Assembly: GCA_023053575.1 (NCBI GenBank) | Contig: JAKZAP010000018.1 | Location: 16,148,202 to 16,212,201 of the forward strand | Origin: Branchinecta lynchi | Lineage: Eukaryota > Arthropoda > Branchiopoda > Anostraca > Branchinectidae | Length of the DNA: 64,000 nt | Direction of reading: 5' to 3' | Shown: piece by piece, positions 1 to 9,927 of the stretch | How the letters are laid out: every line of letters begins with the position of its first letter | Position numbering within the stretch: the first letter of the stretch is position 1 | Position numbers and translations under genes: made by a program | The notes under the pieces: generated by a model | Told to the model about the DNA's origin: nothing | Databases searched by the model: none | What the model saw: the letters and a program-made list of their open reading frames with translations, nothing else

Positions 1-444
1 TAGCTATTTATAGAAGTAATGAAACATGATATGGCGCGACGCTACTAACATCTACCCGTTCGTACCGGAAAGTACGAATACCGGCGCACACGGAACCGCT
101 ACCTGATCCGCCGTTTGTTAATTCCCGACCCATTGTTGACGCTTGAAGTCCTCTCCTCTAATTTGTGTTATACGATTGGAAAATTACCTGTCCACGATCC
201 CATCAACGTGATTCTAAATTAGTGAACCCTTTATGGAAAATATTTGTTGAGTGTTTTGCGATTATTTTATATTTCTTTATCCTTTTTTACTGCACTTACG
301 CCTTTGGTCAGTGCGCCATAAATTCATTCATTCAAAGGTTATGTGGAAATATTCGACTCCGCATAGTCATATTACAGAGATAGGGAGACCGATGTTCTGA
401 CAGATTAGTTGTTCTTGGTTCTAGTGATTTTCTGCACTTTTCAG
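1..444 (+). other. Intron sequence upstream of the first visible MFSD1 exon
   Basis: No coding segment, tRNA or recognisable repeat is visible here. The stretch ends in a pyrimidine-rich tract and the AG (443-444) that serves as acceptor for the exon at 445. Earlier exons of the transporter, which should encode its first membrane segments, must lie to the left of the window. Confidence 0.6.
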
Positions 445-673
445 AACCTTCTTCGTGACACAGTTTGGCATGAGTACAGACAGAGCGAACGCGGTGAATA
501 GCCTCGTGTACTTGATTTCGACAGTCGCCTCCCCCTTCTTTGGTCTGATGGTGGATCGACTTGGAAAAAACATTCTGTGGGTCTTCATATCCGTCATTGG
601 GACCGCTGGGGCGCATGCCATCCTTGGCTTTGCGTTTGGAGAGGAGAATCAGTGGGTTGCTTATGCAGCCATG
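445..673 (+). CDS. MFSD1: MFSD1-like lysosomal MFS transporter, internal exon
   Basis: The exon follows a good acceptor (CAG at 442-444) and ends at a GTGAGT donor (674-679), phase 0. It encodes about 76 residues including AVNSLVYLISTVASPFFGL, then MVDRLGKN, then a hydrophobic helix. This closely follows the vertebrate MFSD1 order in which an SVVYxISAPxSPxFGL helix precedes the VDKTGKN loop. MFSD1 is a twelve-helix major facilitator protein of the lysosomal membrane, reported to export dipeptides and to need the partner GLMP. The D-R-x-G-K loop is the MFS signature between helices of the second half. There is no start codon; the in-frame GTG at 455 is an internal Val. Identification rests on similarity over three exons joined in matching phases. 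Confidence 0.9.
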
Positions 674-680
674 GTGAGTA

Positions 681-1203
681 CTCTGTAAAAAGTTTCTCCG
701 AGTTAGGATTAAAGTTAACTGCAATATTTGCTACTGGGATTAATCTTATCTTTACACTGTCGGAAGTTTCATAATAGATAACACGGGAATGCGCGATTTC
801 AACAGATAATGCGTAACAGATAACACTTTTATCTGTTGTTTTTAAAAATGTTATGTATAATAAGCGTTACCATGAGAAAGAACCGAAAAGCCAAAAGTAT
901 CTGCTGAGTTTTCCGACATCATGACGATAAGGAATAAAGTCAGTAGACGCTTTTTTGGCTCTTCTTAACAAAGCTTGTTATGCATAACATTTCATGCATA
1001 ACGTTTTCAGACACAACAGATAACATCCGAAGTGTTATCTGTTACGCATTATCTGTTGAAACCGCGCATCCTCGTGTTATCTGTTATGAAAACTTCAGAC
1101 AGTGTACTGGGACATGATTAATCCGAATTAGAGATAGTCTTATCTGAATAGAGACAAGAATAATCCGAGTAGCAAATCCTGCAAGATTTTTTTTTTTACA
1201 TTG
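681..1203. mobile_element. Family A inverted-repeat element, copy A1
   Basis: Terminal inverted repeats begin near CACTGTAAAAAGTTTCTCCG, then GTAAGGATTAAAGTTAACTG and GCAGTATTTGCTACTGGG, and the element is flanked by TA on both sides (679-680, 1204-1205). TA duplication and short length suggest a nonautonomous Tc1/mariner-type element (inference). It sits only seven bases beyond the MFSD1 exon-intron junction and is interrupted by B1. Confidence 0.8.
755..1104. mobile_element. Family B inverted-repeat element, copy B1, nested in A1
   Basis: Inverted ends of the form CACTGTCGGAAGTTTCATAA, then GATAACACG...GATGCGCG, are flanked by TA (753-754, 1105-1106). The interior holds further palindromes such as TGTTATGCATAACA. 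Compared with intact family A copies, B1 lies at a TA within CTTTACTGGG, so it jumped into A1 after A1 had arrived. Confidence 0.8.
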
Positions 1204-1205
1204 TA

Positions 1206-2427
1206 TTTGAAGACCATCGTATCGGATTTTCTCAAATTTTTGTTTACAGAATGTTTAACAGTGAATTATTGTTAGAAACCTATGTGATGATAAAAATTTT
1301 ACAAGGGACTTTTACCGGACAAATAAAATAGAAAGCAATTTTTGCATTTACAGGTCTAGGGACTCCAGTGTTAGGACTAGGTCTAGGGGAAAGGTCTAAA
1401 GGTGCTAAGGTCAAGGTCTACGGACAATGCGGCGCCTCATGGTAAAACCAAGACTTTACCGCAACAATCACCCACCAGTTGACAGGACTAGTGATTTCGC
1501 TCGAGGCAGATCTGTTTAAACAGTTCACTTCCCTAGTTAGACAGTTATGTGATGATGGAAATTATTCAAGGGACTATTACTGGACAAACAAACCAGAAAG
1601 CAATTTTTTGTATTTTATTGGCCCAGTGCACTTGACATAGTCAAAAAGCAGAGTGTAAAGAAAAAGAAGAAAAAAGGAGAAAAGAGATTTAGAGGTCTAG
1701 GACTCCAACGAGCCCCATAGACGGTGCAGGGCCCGCAACGGTTTGCGGGTTTTAATCACACTCCAGGAGTATTTTTATTTTTCAGTTCACCACAACTATC
1801 TATAAACGATAAATAAATAATGTACAAATTTCCTTTTTCCCTTTCCTTTTTAAATTTTTTTTTATCGTTATCGAATTATTGATTCACTGTATAACAGTAG
1901 GCTGCCGTAGTGAAAAAAAAAATAGAAACATATAGCCAAAATCAGTTTTAGGGTAAAAGTTATATTGTCTATTTCGTAAGTTAAGTTTCTTTCGGGTTGT
2001 CCTTTCGATTTCTCTTTTTTCCTTATTATTTACTCCGTCTTCGTGCTTTGTGCTTATTTTGAGGGGCTATGAATAAAATCATCATCATCAGTTTTAGACA
2101 AATTTGTTTGTCTGTATAAGTGTAACCAACTTGCGAAGGAGCATCCTTCGATCGGTCCGAATTAGTACTATTTATTGTACAAATATTGATATATCTCAAG
2201 GGTTTAAAACTGTGTTAGGAGTTCAGGTTCAGATTCTTTAATTTAAAAGAAACACTTCAGAACAATATATGTGGATCACTGGGGGCCGACAGGGTTACGA
2301 GCTCGTTAGCTCGACCCCATAAAAGGAAGATGTATGAGAATTCCACTGGAACACATGAAGGTAATACCTAAACACTAAGCTGGCACTAGTGGCACAGTTC
2401 TAAACAATATGCATCCTCTCCGCTTAA
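1206..2427. other. Intron DNA with a diverged direct repeat
   Basis: Two segments, 1278-1352 and 1544-1617, are diverged direct copies sharing CTATGTGATGATxxAAATT, AAGGGAC and AGAAAGCAATTTTT. Near 2020-2096 is a LINE-like 3' end: a TTTACTCCGTCTT motif followed by ATCATCATCA. A motif at 2296-2323 (TACGAGCTCGTTAGCTCG) recurs at 11639-11666. No coding capacity is seen. Confidence 0.5.
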
Positions 2428-3211
2428 ACGCTTAACTCACTCACTATTTACTCTTTCAGTATTTAAAATATTTGAATACTTTAAAACTAGGCTGTGCTTT
2501 GAACAAATAACCCACGATTTTGGCTGTTTTAAGCTTTTTCCAAGCCCGTTGACTTATAGGGAAAACAGGGAAACAATTTACGTAACCGGTTTGTGGGATC
2601 CCAAAACGTAAGGGAAGGGATAGCTATGATATCGCAGAAGTTGTCCTATCTTTAGAGGGAGAAGAGGGGTTTCGAATTGACGGTAAAAACATGTATGTTT
2701 TATAAGCTAATAAGATATTCATTGAGGCGGTAAGGAAGTCGGCTGAATCAATATGTAAACTTAGTTTTGTTGCTGGACAAATGGTTCATCACGGATTCGG
2801 CTGAAACTGGAAATTTGGTTGAAGCTCAAAGCTGTTTCTGAAATCGATTAGAAATTCGGTATCGGGGCAAGGAGACATGCTTAATCCATTTTTGAATTTT
2901 AACAGTAAAATATTCAAGGAATCTGACGAAGATTGAATGGCCAAGACGTGACCCAATTGTTTAAGTTAAATGTTAGATTTTTGGGATCCCATCGAAACCT
3001 TTGGTCTTATTCTGATAGAGAAACTTCTCGCAGACAACCGTCGACAGCGTGATACACATCGAAGGTAGCAAAACTGGGCTAGTGAGAAAATCAGCTTGGT
3101 TTTGTTAGAGGGGTTAGAAAGGACCGTACGGAATTGGGGTCTCCGGGTTTAGAAACATATGGAGGGATTATGGAAGTAGGTTGCGTTAGTATTACAGGTA
3201 AGGCAGGTCCT
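2428..3211. mobile_element. Element L, copy L1, split by C1
   Basis: Segments 2428-2592 and 3010-3211 match, in reverse orientation, the continuous element at 17388-17756. Shared blocks include GACAACCGT, GTGATACACATCGAA, GGTCTCCGGGTTTAGAAA and the terminal AGGTCCT followed by TTAA (3212-3215). The left end is diverged. Confidence 0.75.
2593..3009. mobile_element. Helentron-like family C, copy C1
   Basis: The copy opens with GGGATCCCAAAACGTAAG and closes with GGGATCCCATCGAAACC and TTTGGTCTTA. The interior carries fragments of the family's core repeat. It interrupts element L; L2 supplies the uninterrupted sequence, showing insertion between T and T with no duplication. The (GTCY)n tract present in other copies is lost here. 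Confidence 0.75.
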
Positions 3212-3289
3212 TTAAGTCCAAACCCGGTAAAATGTGCAGTCTATTGATCAATCTTGTGTAGTGTCGTGATCTTAATTTTAATCTTCCAG

Positions 3290-3500
3290 TCTTTGATGGG
3301 TCTTTCCTACTCGATGCTTGCCAGTGCCCTGTGGCCTATGGTGGCGCTCGTTGTTCCAGAATACCAGCTTGGCACGGCCTATGGCCTCATGCAGGCCATT
3401 CAAAATCTTGGGATGGCCCTCCTTACCATGGTATGCGGCCTAGTGGTGGGTCGACTGGGGTACCAGGCGCTCGAGATTTTCTTCCTTGGGATGCTACTAG
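3290..3500 (+). CDS. MFSD1: MFSD1-like transporter, second visible exon
   Basis: This exon starts after a TTCCAG acceptor in phase 0, joining directly to the exon ending at 673. It ends in phase 1 before GTAGAT (3501). It encodes SLMGLSYSMLASALWPMVALV, then PEYQLGTAYGLMQAIQNLG, two helices and their loop. These are the most conserved blocks of MFSD1; vertebrate proteins have LLGLSYSLLACALWPMVAFV, then PEHQLGTAYG. The intron before it is 2.6 kb and is filled by nested transposons. The donor GTAGAT is weaker than consensus, but the phase matches the next exon exactly, which supports it. Confidence 0.9.
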
Positions 3501-3534
3501 GTAGATACAACTTTTTGTTACCTACTAGGTAACA

Positions 3535-3850
3535 ACTAGCAATAGACAAATAGGTAAGGTAAGATGAGAAAGAATCTAACTGCCGAGTATTTACAGCACA
3601 AGCTCCTTTCATTGCAGCGCGAGTTCTTAGAACATTCCCTTTGTTTCAAAGTGTATTAGTCTTGCTTAGTTTTGTTCATTTCTGTAAGTGGTAGTAAATG
3701 TTAGTTCTTTCGTGTAAATAGTGTCATGGGTGAAAATGATTGTCATGATAGTGTTAACGGGGTTGAGTTCCCGCATGCGACGTAGTGACGTACTTGGGGA
3801 TGCCGTACGCATCGTCTGTCAAGGTTGAGAAGTCCTTTATTAGAAGGTTT
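3535..3850. other. Intron DNA, nothing recognised
   Basis: I see no gene, repeat end or structured motif here beyond short AT-rich tracts. Confidence 0.4.
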
Positions 3851-4183
3851 ATAGGCGTATTCTCGCCTTTCCCCGAAGACTCCACTTGAGGAGTCCCCGC
3901 GTTTTTGTTTGTCCCGGGGACTCACTCCCCGCATTCTCGCGAGTCCCCACGGACGGGGAATGCTCCGATTATCATCCCCGTCATCAAAAAGGACTCCCTT
4001 TCAGATTCGGAGGGGAATCAATTTTTGCTGGTATTGGTGCAATGTAAAATTAATTAAAAATAATCAGGACAAACAAAACCAAAAATAAAGTGGATCCAGA
4101 CTAATTTCGTCAACTGCATATATCTTATTCGAACAAAATCGATTTTGGAAGCGTTCCTCGGGGAACGGCGAGAATACGCCTTA
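3851..4183. repeat. Inverted-repeat element in MFSD1 intron
   Basis: The segment 3851-3878 (ATAGGCGTATTCTCGCC and TTCCCCGA) is inverted at 4155-4183 with a few differences. The interior is rich in GGGGACTC/GAGTCCCC palindromes. No target duplication could be assigned. It is probably a short inverted-repeat transposon or foldback sequence. Confidence 0.5.
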
Positions 4184-4636
4184 TGTCGAGCATATTCAAG
4201 AATTCGTTTTCTTGGGAGATTTTTAGTTGCTTCTTCATGTTACAAACAGAACAAATCGTCAGCCTCTGAGTTATGGCGACGGTTAGTGGCGTTTCCCCGT
4301 AAGACAAGCCAAAAGTCCACCCGGCTTCAAATGGGAACCGAGAGAAATCTAGGGAAAACCACGGGAAGCGTCGGATGATTTGCCCTGAACCACGCATCAC
4401 ACTCTCGGCCGAAGGCGGAGTACCAGGAGATCGGGATCTGAGCTACGTGAACCTTAACCAGTTGGCATGCGAAAGTTTGCTTTTTGCTTCGTCAGCCTCT
4501 GGCAGACTTAGGCGTGGCTTTGTGACTGTCCAATCACAGAATTTACGCGAATCCCGCGTGAGTAGTCGGAATCTGCTAATCGTATTGACGTAAGCTTTTA
4601 CGGAAAGTACATGGCGAATATTCGAACGATTCGAGG
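4184..4636. other. Intron DNA, unassigned
   Basis: Short open frames exist on both strands here, but none resembles a protein family or is bounded by credible splice sites in phase with MFSD1. Confidence 0.4.
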
Positions 4637-4640
4637 TTAA

Positions 4641-5012
4641 AGCCGCTTTCACATTGACGCGTCGTTGCTCTTGCGTTGCGTACAGGTTGCCCTCTCACAC
4701 CTGCGCGAGAAGCTTTCGCGCTGGAACTTTACATTTTCCTTTCTCGGTTTCTTCTGCTGAATTTTATTTCTTTCACTAGTAGCAAGTTTTTCTTCATCAT
4801 CAGCATATTTTTGTTTAGTTTTTCTTGAAATCTTCCATTTTCCACTGACAAAATCTGATGCGTACCCGTCGACGCAAATCAAGAATATAACTTGGTTCTG
4901 TTCTTGCGTTTCGTTTTTTGAATGCGTAAGCTCGGTGCTGCGTCGACGCAAGCACGACGCAGAGGTTGCGCAGCTTAGTGTGAAAGGCTCAATGAGTCAA
5001 TGTGAAAGCGGG
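4641..5012. mobile_element. piggyBac-like short element with TTAA flanks
   Basis: A 16-bp inverted terminus, CCGCTTTCACATTGAC, occurs near both ends (from 4643 and to 5010), and TTAA flanks both sides (4637-4640, 5013-5016). TTAA duplication is the hallmark of piggyBac transposition. At 372 bp it cannot encode a transposase. A 100-codon open frame on the minus strand (4649-4951) has no recognisable domain and is probably fortuitous. Confidence 0.75.
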
Positions 5013-5336
5013 TTAAGGCTATTTCTGTCTGATGGTGGTTAGAATTACGGCCACAATCACGATTTTTTTGTCTTAAAAGTGGCCGCTAATGGTAAATTGT
5101 TTGCTTAATTTATGTGTTTTTGATAAAATTAAAAAAATGTCTATGTCTAAGGAAAGGGACCTAAGCGTCTAGAAAGCTAGCAAAGGGTCCCAAGCAGGGT
5201 TTCAGTTAATAAAAATATTCATAACAAAAAATAAAAATCTCCACATGACAAGCTCGATTACTGGGCAATTTACCATAAAAAAGAAACAAACATACACGAT
5301 ATAAGTGATTTGGTTAATATATGGAATTATTTTCAG

Positions 5337-5563
5337 TTGCTCTCCTACTGTGTGTCATCATTTGGATTATTGACTATCGACGCGGAGGACACTTAAACAT
5401 GTCCATGAAAGAAAGGGAAGAGTACGAAGCGAATCTTCTGGGAAAGTCGGACGAGGTCGACTACGTCGCCGACGTTATAGAGAGAGATATAACGCCGTAC
5501 GATCTCCTGCAGCCGCGATCCGACAGCGAAATAAGAAATCGCTATTTGGCGAGACTGGGCGCG
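5337..5563 (+). CDS. MFSD1: MFSD1-like transporter, penultimate or late exon
   Basis: The exon follows TTTTCAG and its first two bases complete the phase-1 codon left at 3500. It begins with the last membrane helix (VALLLCVIIWIIDYRRGG), followed by an acidic cytosolic tail (LNMSMKEREEYEANLL) and a conserved-looking end, IRNRYLARLGA. The NLN/S-x-REREE start of the tail matches the vertebrate MFSD1 C-terminus, but the tail is longer here. The exon ends in phase 0 at a strong GTAAGT donor (5564-5569), so at least one more exon should follow. I could not find it in the repeat-filled DNA downstream; if the donor were ignored, a stop would follow within eight codons. Confidence 0.88.
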
Positions 5564-5601
5564 GTAAGTATACATTTGCTTTGGTAATTTGCTTCGTCGG
5601 G

Positions 5602-5830
5602 AATACTCTTGATGACTATCTCTGCTTGCCGATGCAAAATCTCCGGCCTCTCCGGGTACCTAGCGGAAGAAAGGCATAAGTGGTGTCATATCTGCTCCCA
5701 AAGATCGCCGTGATTGGTTGACACAGGATTTGAGTCGTTACGGAGACGCTTACTCCTTCTTCCTCAGGATCAATGGTGTGTTTTGGACGTTTTTAGCCTG
5801 AATTCTAAGTTCTTGTACAAATTACCGTTT
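5602..5830 (+). pseudogene. Family M fragment (LINE-tail related), copy M1
   Basis: From AATACTCTTGATGACTAT onward this matches, in reverse orientation, the end of the decayed LINE at 24490-24716 (TTGCCGATGCAAAATCTCCG and CCGGGTACCTAGCGG). In the LINE this region reads as coding (NTVDDYLSLPMQNLRPL). The 3' boundary is uncertain. Confidence 0.6.
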
Positions 5831-5953
5831 TTGCTCTTTTTCAGTTCTCGCTTCTGACAAAAACACTAACTTAACCGCCCGTTAACACCTGTTTAAACGC
5901 ATCCGCCTTTTGTCGACCAATCAGGAAGAGGAATGGAGAACGAGAAGCGACTA

Positions 5954-6157
5954 CACTGTAAAAAAAATCTTGCAGCATTTGCTACTGGGATTAATCTTGT
6001 CTCTAGAAAGATAACCTTATCTCTAATTCGGATTAATCTTATCTTAGAAGAGATAAGATTAATCCCAGTAGCAAATACTGCAGCTAACTTTAATCCTTAC
6101 TGGGAGAAACTTTTTACAGTGGACACTGGTGAAAATTTTTAGAAATTTTTTACAGTG
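5954..6157. mobile_element. Family A element, copy A2
   Basis: Starts CACTGTAAAAAAAATCTTGC after TA (5952-5953). It contains the mirrored GATTAATC and AGTAGCAAATACTGCAG blocks. Two successive right ends (to 6121 and to 6157) both read as TTTTTACAGTG. The outer one is followed by TA, so the outer end is preferred. Confidence 0.75.
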
Positions 6158-6159
6158 TA

Positions 6160-6683
6160 TCGAAGTAACTTCTCAATTCTGCAGAACTGAGACGATTTCA
6201 AGAGAAGATTCTCGATTCTGACAAAAACGCAAGAAAAGGAGAATTTGCTCAATAGCAAAAAAAAACGCGAAATATGGGAATTGAGACGAGAATTAATCGT
6301 GAGGAGGCTATTAAACCTTGAAGAAAAAGCAGTACTTTTATTCCCAATACTCCAGATCTACTCCCCTTACCATATCGCACGATCTGTTCTCATTCCCAAG
6401 AATTCGAATTCCTACGTATCTAATTAACTGATTTGACTTGTTACACGCCTCTCATCCACGCCCTCAGACATTATTTCAGCGCTTCAAGAAATAGATCGGC
6501 CGGCGTAAATTTGGAAATCGGCCTTCCGTATCAGCATTTTGGAAACGACAAGTTCGATATCAGTACTTTAAGATATCAATATAATTAATAGCCTGTTTAC
6601 TATTAGTAGTAGGGGAGACCGGTCTATAGTGGATAGCTTTTTTTCCAGCTCGCACTACTGTACTGCGTACTACGCAGAGCTTA
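6160..6683. other. Unassigned intergenic or intron DNA
   Basis: No gene or repeat family is recognised. Around 6608-6623 the sequence GTAGGGGAGACCGGT resembles the start of the inverted-repeat element at 63313, but no partner end is seen. Confidence 0.3.
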
Positions 6684-7070
6684 CTCAATTGCCATATAGC
6701 GATCGTAATGTCTGTCTGTCTGTCGGTCTGTCCGCATTTTGCTAGTTTGGGCACTTCCACATGACCTAGGACGATAAAACTTGGCACGCATATCAGGGAC
6801 CTAACCGGATTAACTCGGAAATAATCACTTCCCGGGTCCGACCATCAATAGGGGAGTGGCAAGATGGGGAATCCGGAAATTAGTAACATTCATAACTTTG
6901 GAACGGATAATCGGGCGTGCATTAAACTTGACAGGCATCAAGAACAAGTGTATTGGATGTTCATTCTCACATTCGGATCGGGTCCTATAACTGGGGGGTG
7001 GGGGGTGGAGGGGGACACCCGAAATCTCTTCAAACGCTTTTTCTAGTTTTTGTCAAACCCCTGCCCTTTT

Positions 7071-7154
7071 CTTCACACTGGTATAGCTCTGCGCGTGGAT
7101 GAGTCATTGTTTCTTCACACTAGTATAGCTCTGCTCGTGGATGAGTCATTCTTT
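7071..7154. repeat. Two-copy tandem repeat, 42-bp unit
   Basis: CTTCACACTGGTATAGCTCT at 7071 recurs as CTTCACACTAGTATAGCTCT at 7113, each followed by GCxCGTGGATGAGTCATT. The copies differ at a few bases. Confidence 0.85.
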
Positions 7155-7315
7155 GCTTAAATTCGTTCGGAGAGAGCTAGAGCAATCGAAGGTCGAAGGG
7201 GTTGGTATAATATGCTGTTGAACCTTAGTAGGGGCTAACCAGAGTAAAATCACTTATTTTGCTCTGATGCTAACTAAACTTAAACTAAACAAATCTCGTG
7301 AAACGCTTCCACATA

Positions 7316-8330
7316 ATACGTGACTAGAGCGTTTGACTCTGGTATTCACGGCCATATCCTAGAATTGCTTACTGTAGGGGAGTTAGTTCGTCTGTGATTA
7401 GAGTGCTACGAAATATGTATAATAAGCTGAGTGCAAGAGTAAAGGTACAATGTGAGAGACTAGAAAATCTCACCCCCCCCCCCCCCCCCCCATCCCTATT
7501 AAGAAAGGTATCCGACAGGGAGCAGTGACTTCTCCACCACTTTTCAATAATAGTGTATTAATACCTCAAGAGAAAGCGCTCACAACAGATGGAATAGATG
7601 TATCGATGGCTAATTACGCCGACGACATTCTGAATATAAGCCGTACAGTAAAGGGAATCGAATCAAATTTCCGCATTCTTGATGCTGCGTATGGAGAAGT
7701 TGGTTTGTCTTTCAACAAAAGTAAAACTGAAATAATGATTTTTAATCCTCGTTCAAAAGAGCCTATCGAAATTGATTTAGGTGGTGAGTTGCTAAAGCCC
7801 AAGGATTCTCTGACATATCTGGGGCTGCCTATTAGACCCAGTGTTCGTGCTACTCGTCTGTTGTTAAAAAGTTTTTTCGCTGAAAAAACTCGTAAAGCTT
7901 ATTGCCTTCTTATTGCATTAAATTATAAGTTTTGTAGAAGCATTCTAGGTAAGGTCTATAATGCGTTCGTTATTCCCCACTTCCTTGCATTAGCACCGTT
8001 TTGGTCTATTTTCAGATATTAAAGCATTATGCAAGTGTTTTTATAAGTTTGCAAAATATCTGTTGAGACTTTCCGCCTTGGTCAAGTAACAGCAGCATAT
8101 CAAGGAAGTACGGAGTAGCCCAGCCCGTAATTGCTGTGCAGAAACGTTCACTGCGGTATAGGGAAGACCTTGATCCGACAAGCGATATGTATAGACTCCT
8201 GAAATAGTTGATAATGTGTTGTTGATTACGTAGTGTTGTGTATTGTGTAGCTTTTCCTTATTTTTCCTTCTCCATTTTTTGTGTATTTATATATTATGAT
8301 GGGTATTAAAATTATTAATTAATTAATAAG
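7316..8330 (+). pseudogene. LINE reverse transcriptase fragment
   Basis: The reading frame runs through an AFDS motif (catalytic block A, near 7335), then VIRVLRNMYNKLSARVKV. A run of 19 C's (7473-7491) follows, then KKGIRQGAVTSPPLFNN (block B) and YADD (7615-7626, catalytic block C), then thumb sequence ending at a stop near 8022. The run of C's shifts the frame between blocks A and B. The 3' tail ends in ATTAATTAATTAATAA (8313-8330). The copy is 5'-truncated inside the RT domain and interrupts a family D unit: CTTCCACATA before it and AGCTAGGACAATGAAACTTG after it are adjacent in uninterrupted units. Confidence 0.8.
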
Positions 8331-8639
8331 CTAGGACAATGAAACTTGGCAAGCATATCAGGGAACCGACGTGGCTAACTTAGAAATAATCACTTTCCAG
8401 ATCCGATTATAGTGGGGGGAGTGGAGGGCGGAAATCCGGAAACTATTAACATGCTTAACTTTGGAAAGGGTAATCGGACATGCGTGAAACTTGACATTTG
8501 TCAAGAACAAGTGTTTCGGATTTTCAGTTTCAAATCCGGACCAGATTCGATACCGGTGGGGGGAGGGGCTGAAGAGGGGCACAGGAAATCTCCTGAAACG
8601 CTTCCACATAAGCTAAGACAATAAAACTTGGAAGGCATA

Positions 8640-8827
8640 CTAATAATAATAATAATATTGTATTTCAAGCCTTAGGGCCATATACATACAACAAAACATA
8701 AAACTTCATAATTACTTCTAATGTCGCATTACATAAACTAAACTGCACTCGTCCGGTCAACTTTTACTTTAATACTTTGCAACACAAATCTACATAATGC
8801 ACTAATTGCTCCTGGAGCTCCATAGAA
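8640..8827 (-). pseudogene. LINE 3' end fragment, minus strand
   Basis: The minus strand reads a short C-terminal frame ending RFVLQSIKVKVDRTSAV, then a tail with GGCCCTAAGGCTTGAAATAC and an ATT/TTA trinucleotide end (8641-8657). It separates GGCATAC from AAGGAACCGACC of a family D unit, so it inserted into D1. Confidence 0.55.
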
Positions 8828-9927
8828 GGAACCGACCAGGTTAGCTTGGAAATAATCACTTCCCCGATCTAGCCATCTCGGGGGGAGTGGAGGGATGGGG
8901 AATCCGGAAACTAGAATCATATATAAGTTTGGAACGGGTAATCCGACATGCATGAAACTTGACAAGTATGAAGAACGAGTTTCTCAGATTTTCAGTTTCA
9001 AATCTGGCCCGGATCCGATAACTGAGGTGGGGGTAGAGGGGGGACTTGAAATCTTTTGAAACGCTTAGGGTCGAGGGATCGGATGGAATTTGAAGGGAAG
9101 AACAAGCATTAGCCCGAGATAATGTATTGACAAAATAGGACCGGATCATGTTGCAGTGGAAGGTGTCGGTGGAGTTTCTTGGATGTCCGCCGTGATCACG
9201 AGTTAGGGTACTTCCAGATGTACTATAACCATGAAATTTGGCAGACATATTAGGTACTCTCCTAGGTCGACCTGAAAATAGTTCCTTCCCCGATACGGTG
9301 ATGTTGGGGGGAGTGGAGGGATGGAGAATCCAGTATCTAGTGACATGCACAACTTTAGAACGGGTGGTCGGGCGTGAATGAAACTTGACAGGTGTCAAGA
9401 ACAAGTGTCTCAGATGATCAATTTCAAGTTCGGAACGAATCCAATAACTGGGGGGGGGGGGGGGTGCAAGAAATCTCGTGAAACGCTTAAAGTCGAGAGA
9501 TCGGGATGGGACTTGGAGGAAAGAACAAGCATAAGCCGTAGAGACAATACTGACAAAAAAGGACCGGATCTTGTCACAGTTGTGGGAGTTTGAGAGGTTT
9601 TTCCACAATTCTGGTCATCACGAGCTGGGGTACTTATAAATGTGCTATGACCATGAAACTTGACAGGCTGTGCTATGACCATGAAACTGGGCAGGCATGT
9701 TAGGGACTCTGTCAGATTGGCTTGAAAATAGTCCCTCCCCCGATCCGTTCATCGTTGTGGGAGAAACAGTTATCAATGAGTGGAATAACCATTTCAGAGT
9801 TAGTAGATCAAGCCGATTTTCTGATGTAATGAATATCTGGAGAGATATGCAGCCTTGACAACTGCAAACCATATCTGACAAACATGCTAACTGTTCTTAC
9901 AAGTGTCATATGAGCTTTCAGCTCTTG

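Larger units (their letters stand above)
6684..9927 (-). mobile_element. Helentron-like family D, copy D1 (interrupted)
   Basis: Reading + to -, it begins CCATATAGCGATCGTAATG with a GTCTGTCTGTCGGTCTGTC tract. It then has repeated blocks built around GGGGAGTGGAGGG, GGAATCCGGAA and AAACTTGGCAGGCATATC, and ends at CAGCTCTTG|TTT (9927). The array of core repeats, the (GTCY)n tract beside one end and the T-T flank match helentron-associated elements such as DINE-1 and bivalve pearl. The terminal hairpin seen in D2 and D4 is missing here. A LINE (7316-8330) and a LINE tail (8640-8827) interrupt it. Confidence 0.65.

Noticed and set aside
4649..4951. A lysine/glutamate-rich gene inside the MFSD1 intron
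   Set aside because: The frame lies between the inverted ends of a TTAA-flanked short element and has no domain, so it was kept only as a note on that element.
7473..7491. CRISPR, G-quadruplex or regulatory meaning for the long C/G runs
   Set aside because: The runs occur throughout decayed repeats and family D cores as homopolymer expansions. The window is eukaryotic and has no repeat-spacer array.
8856..9608. A 250-codon minus-strand open frame
   Set aside because: It lies wholly within family D core repeats. Its Pro/Arg-rich repeats follow the DNA repeat unit, so it is not a gene.
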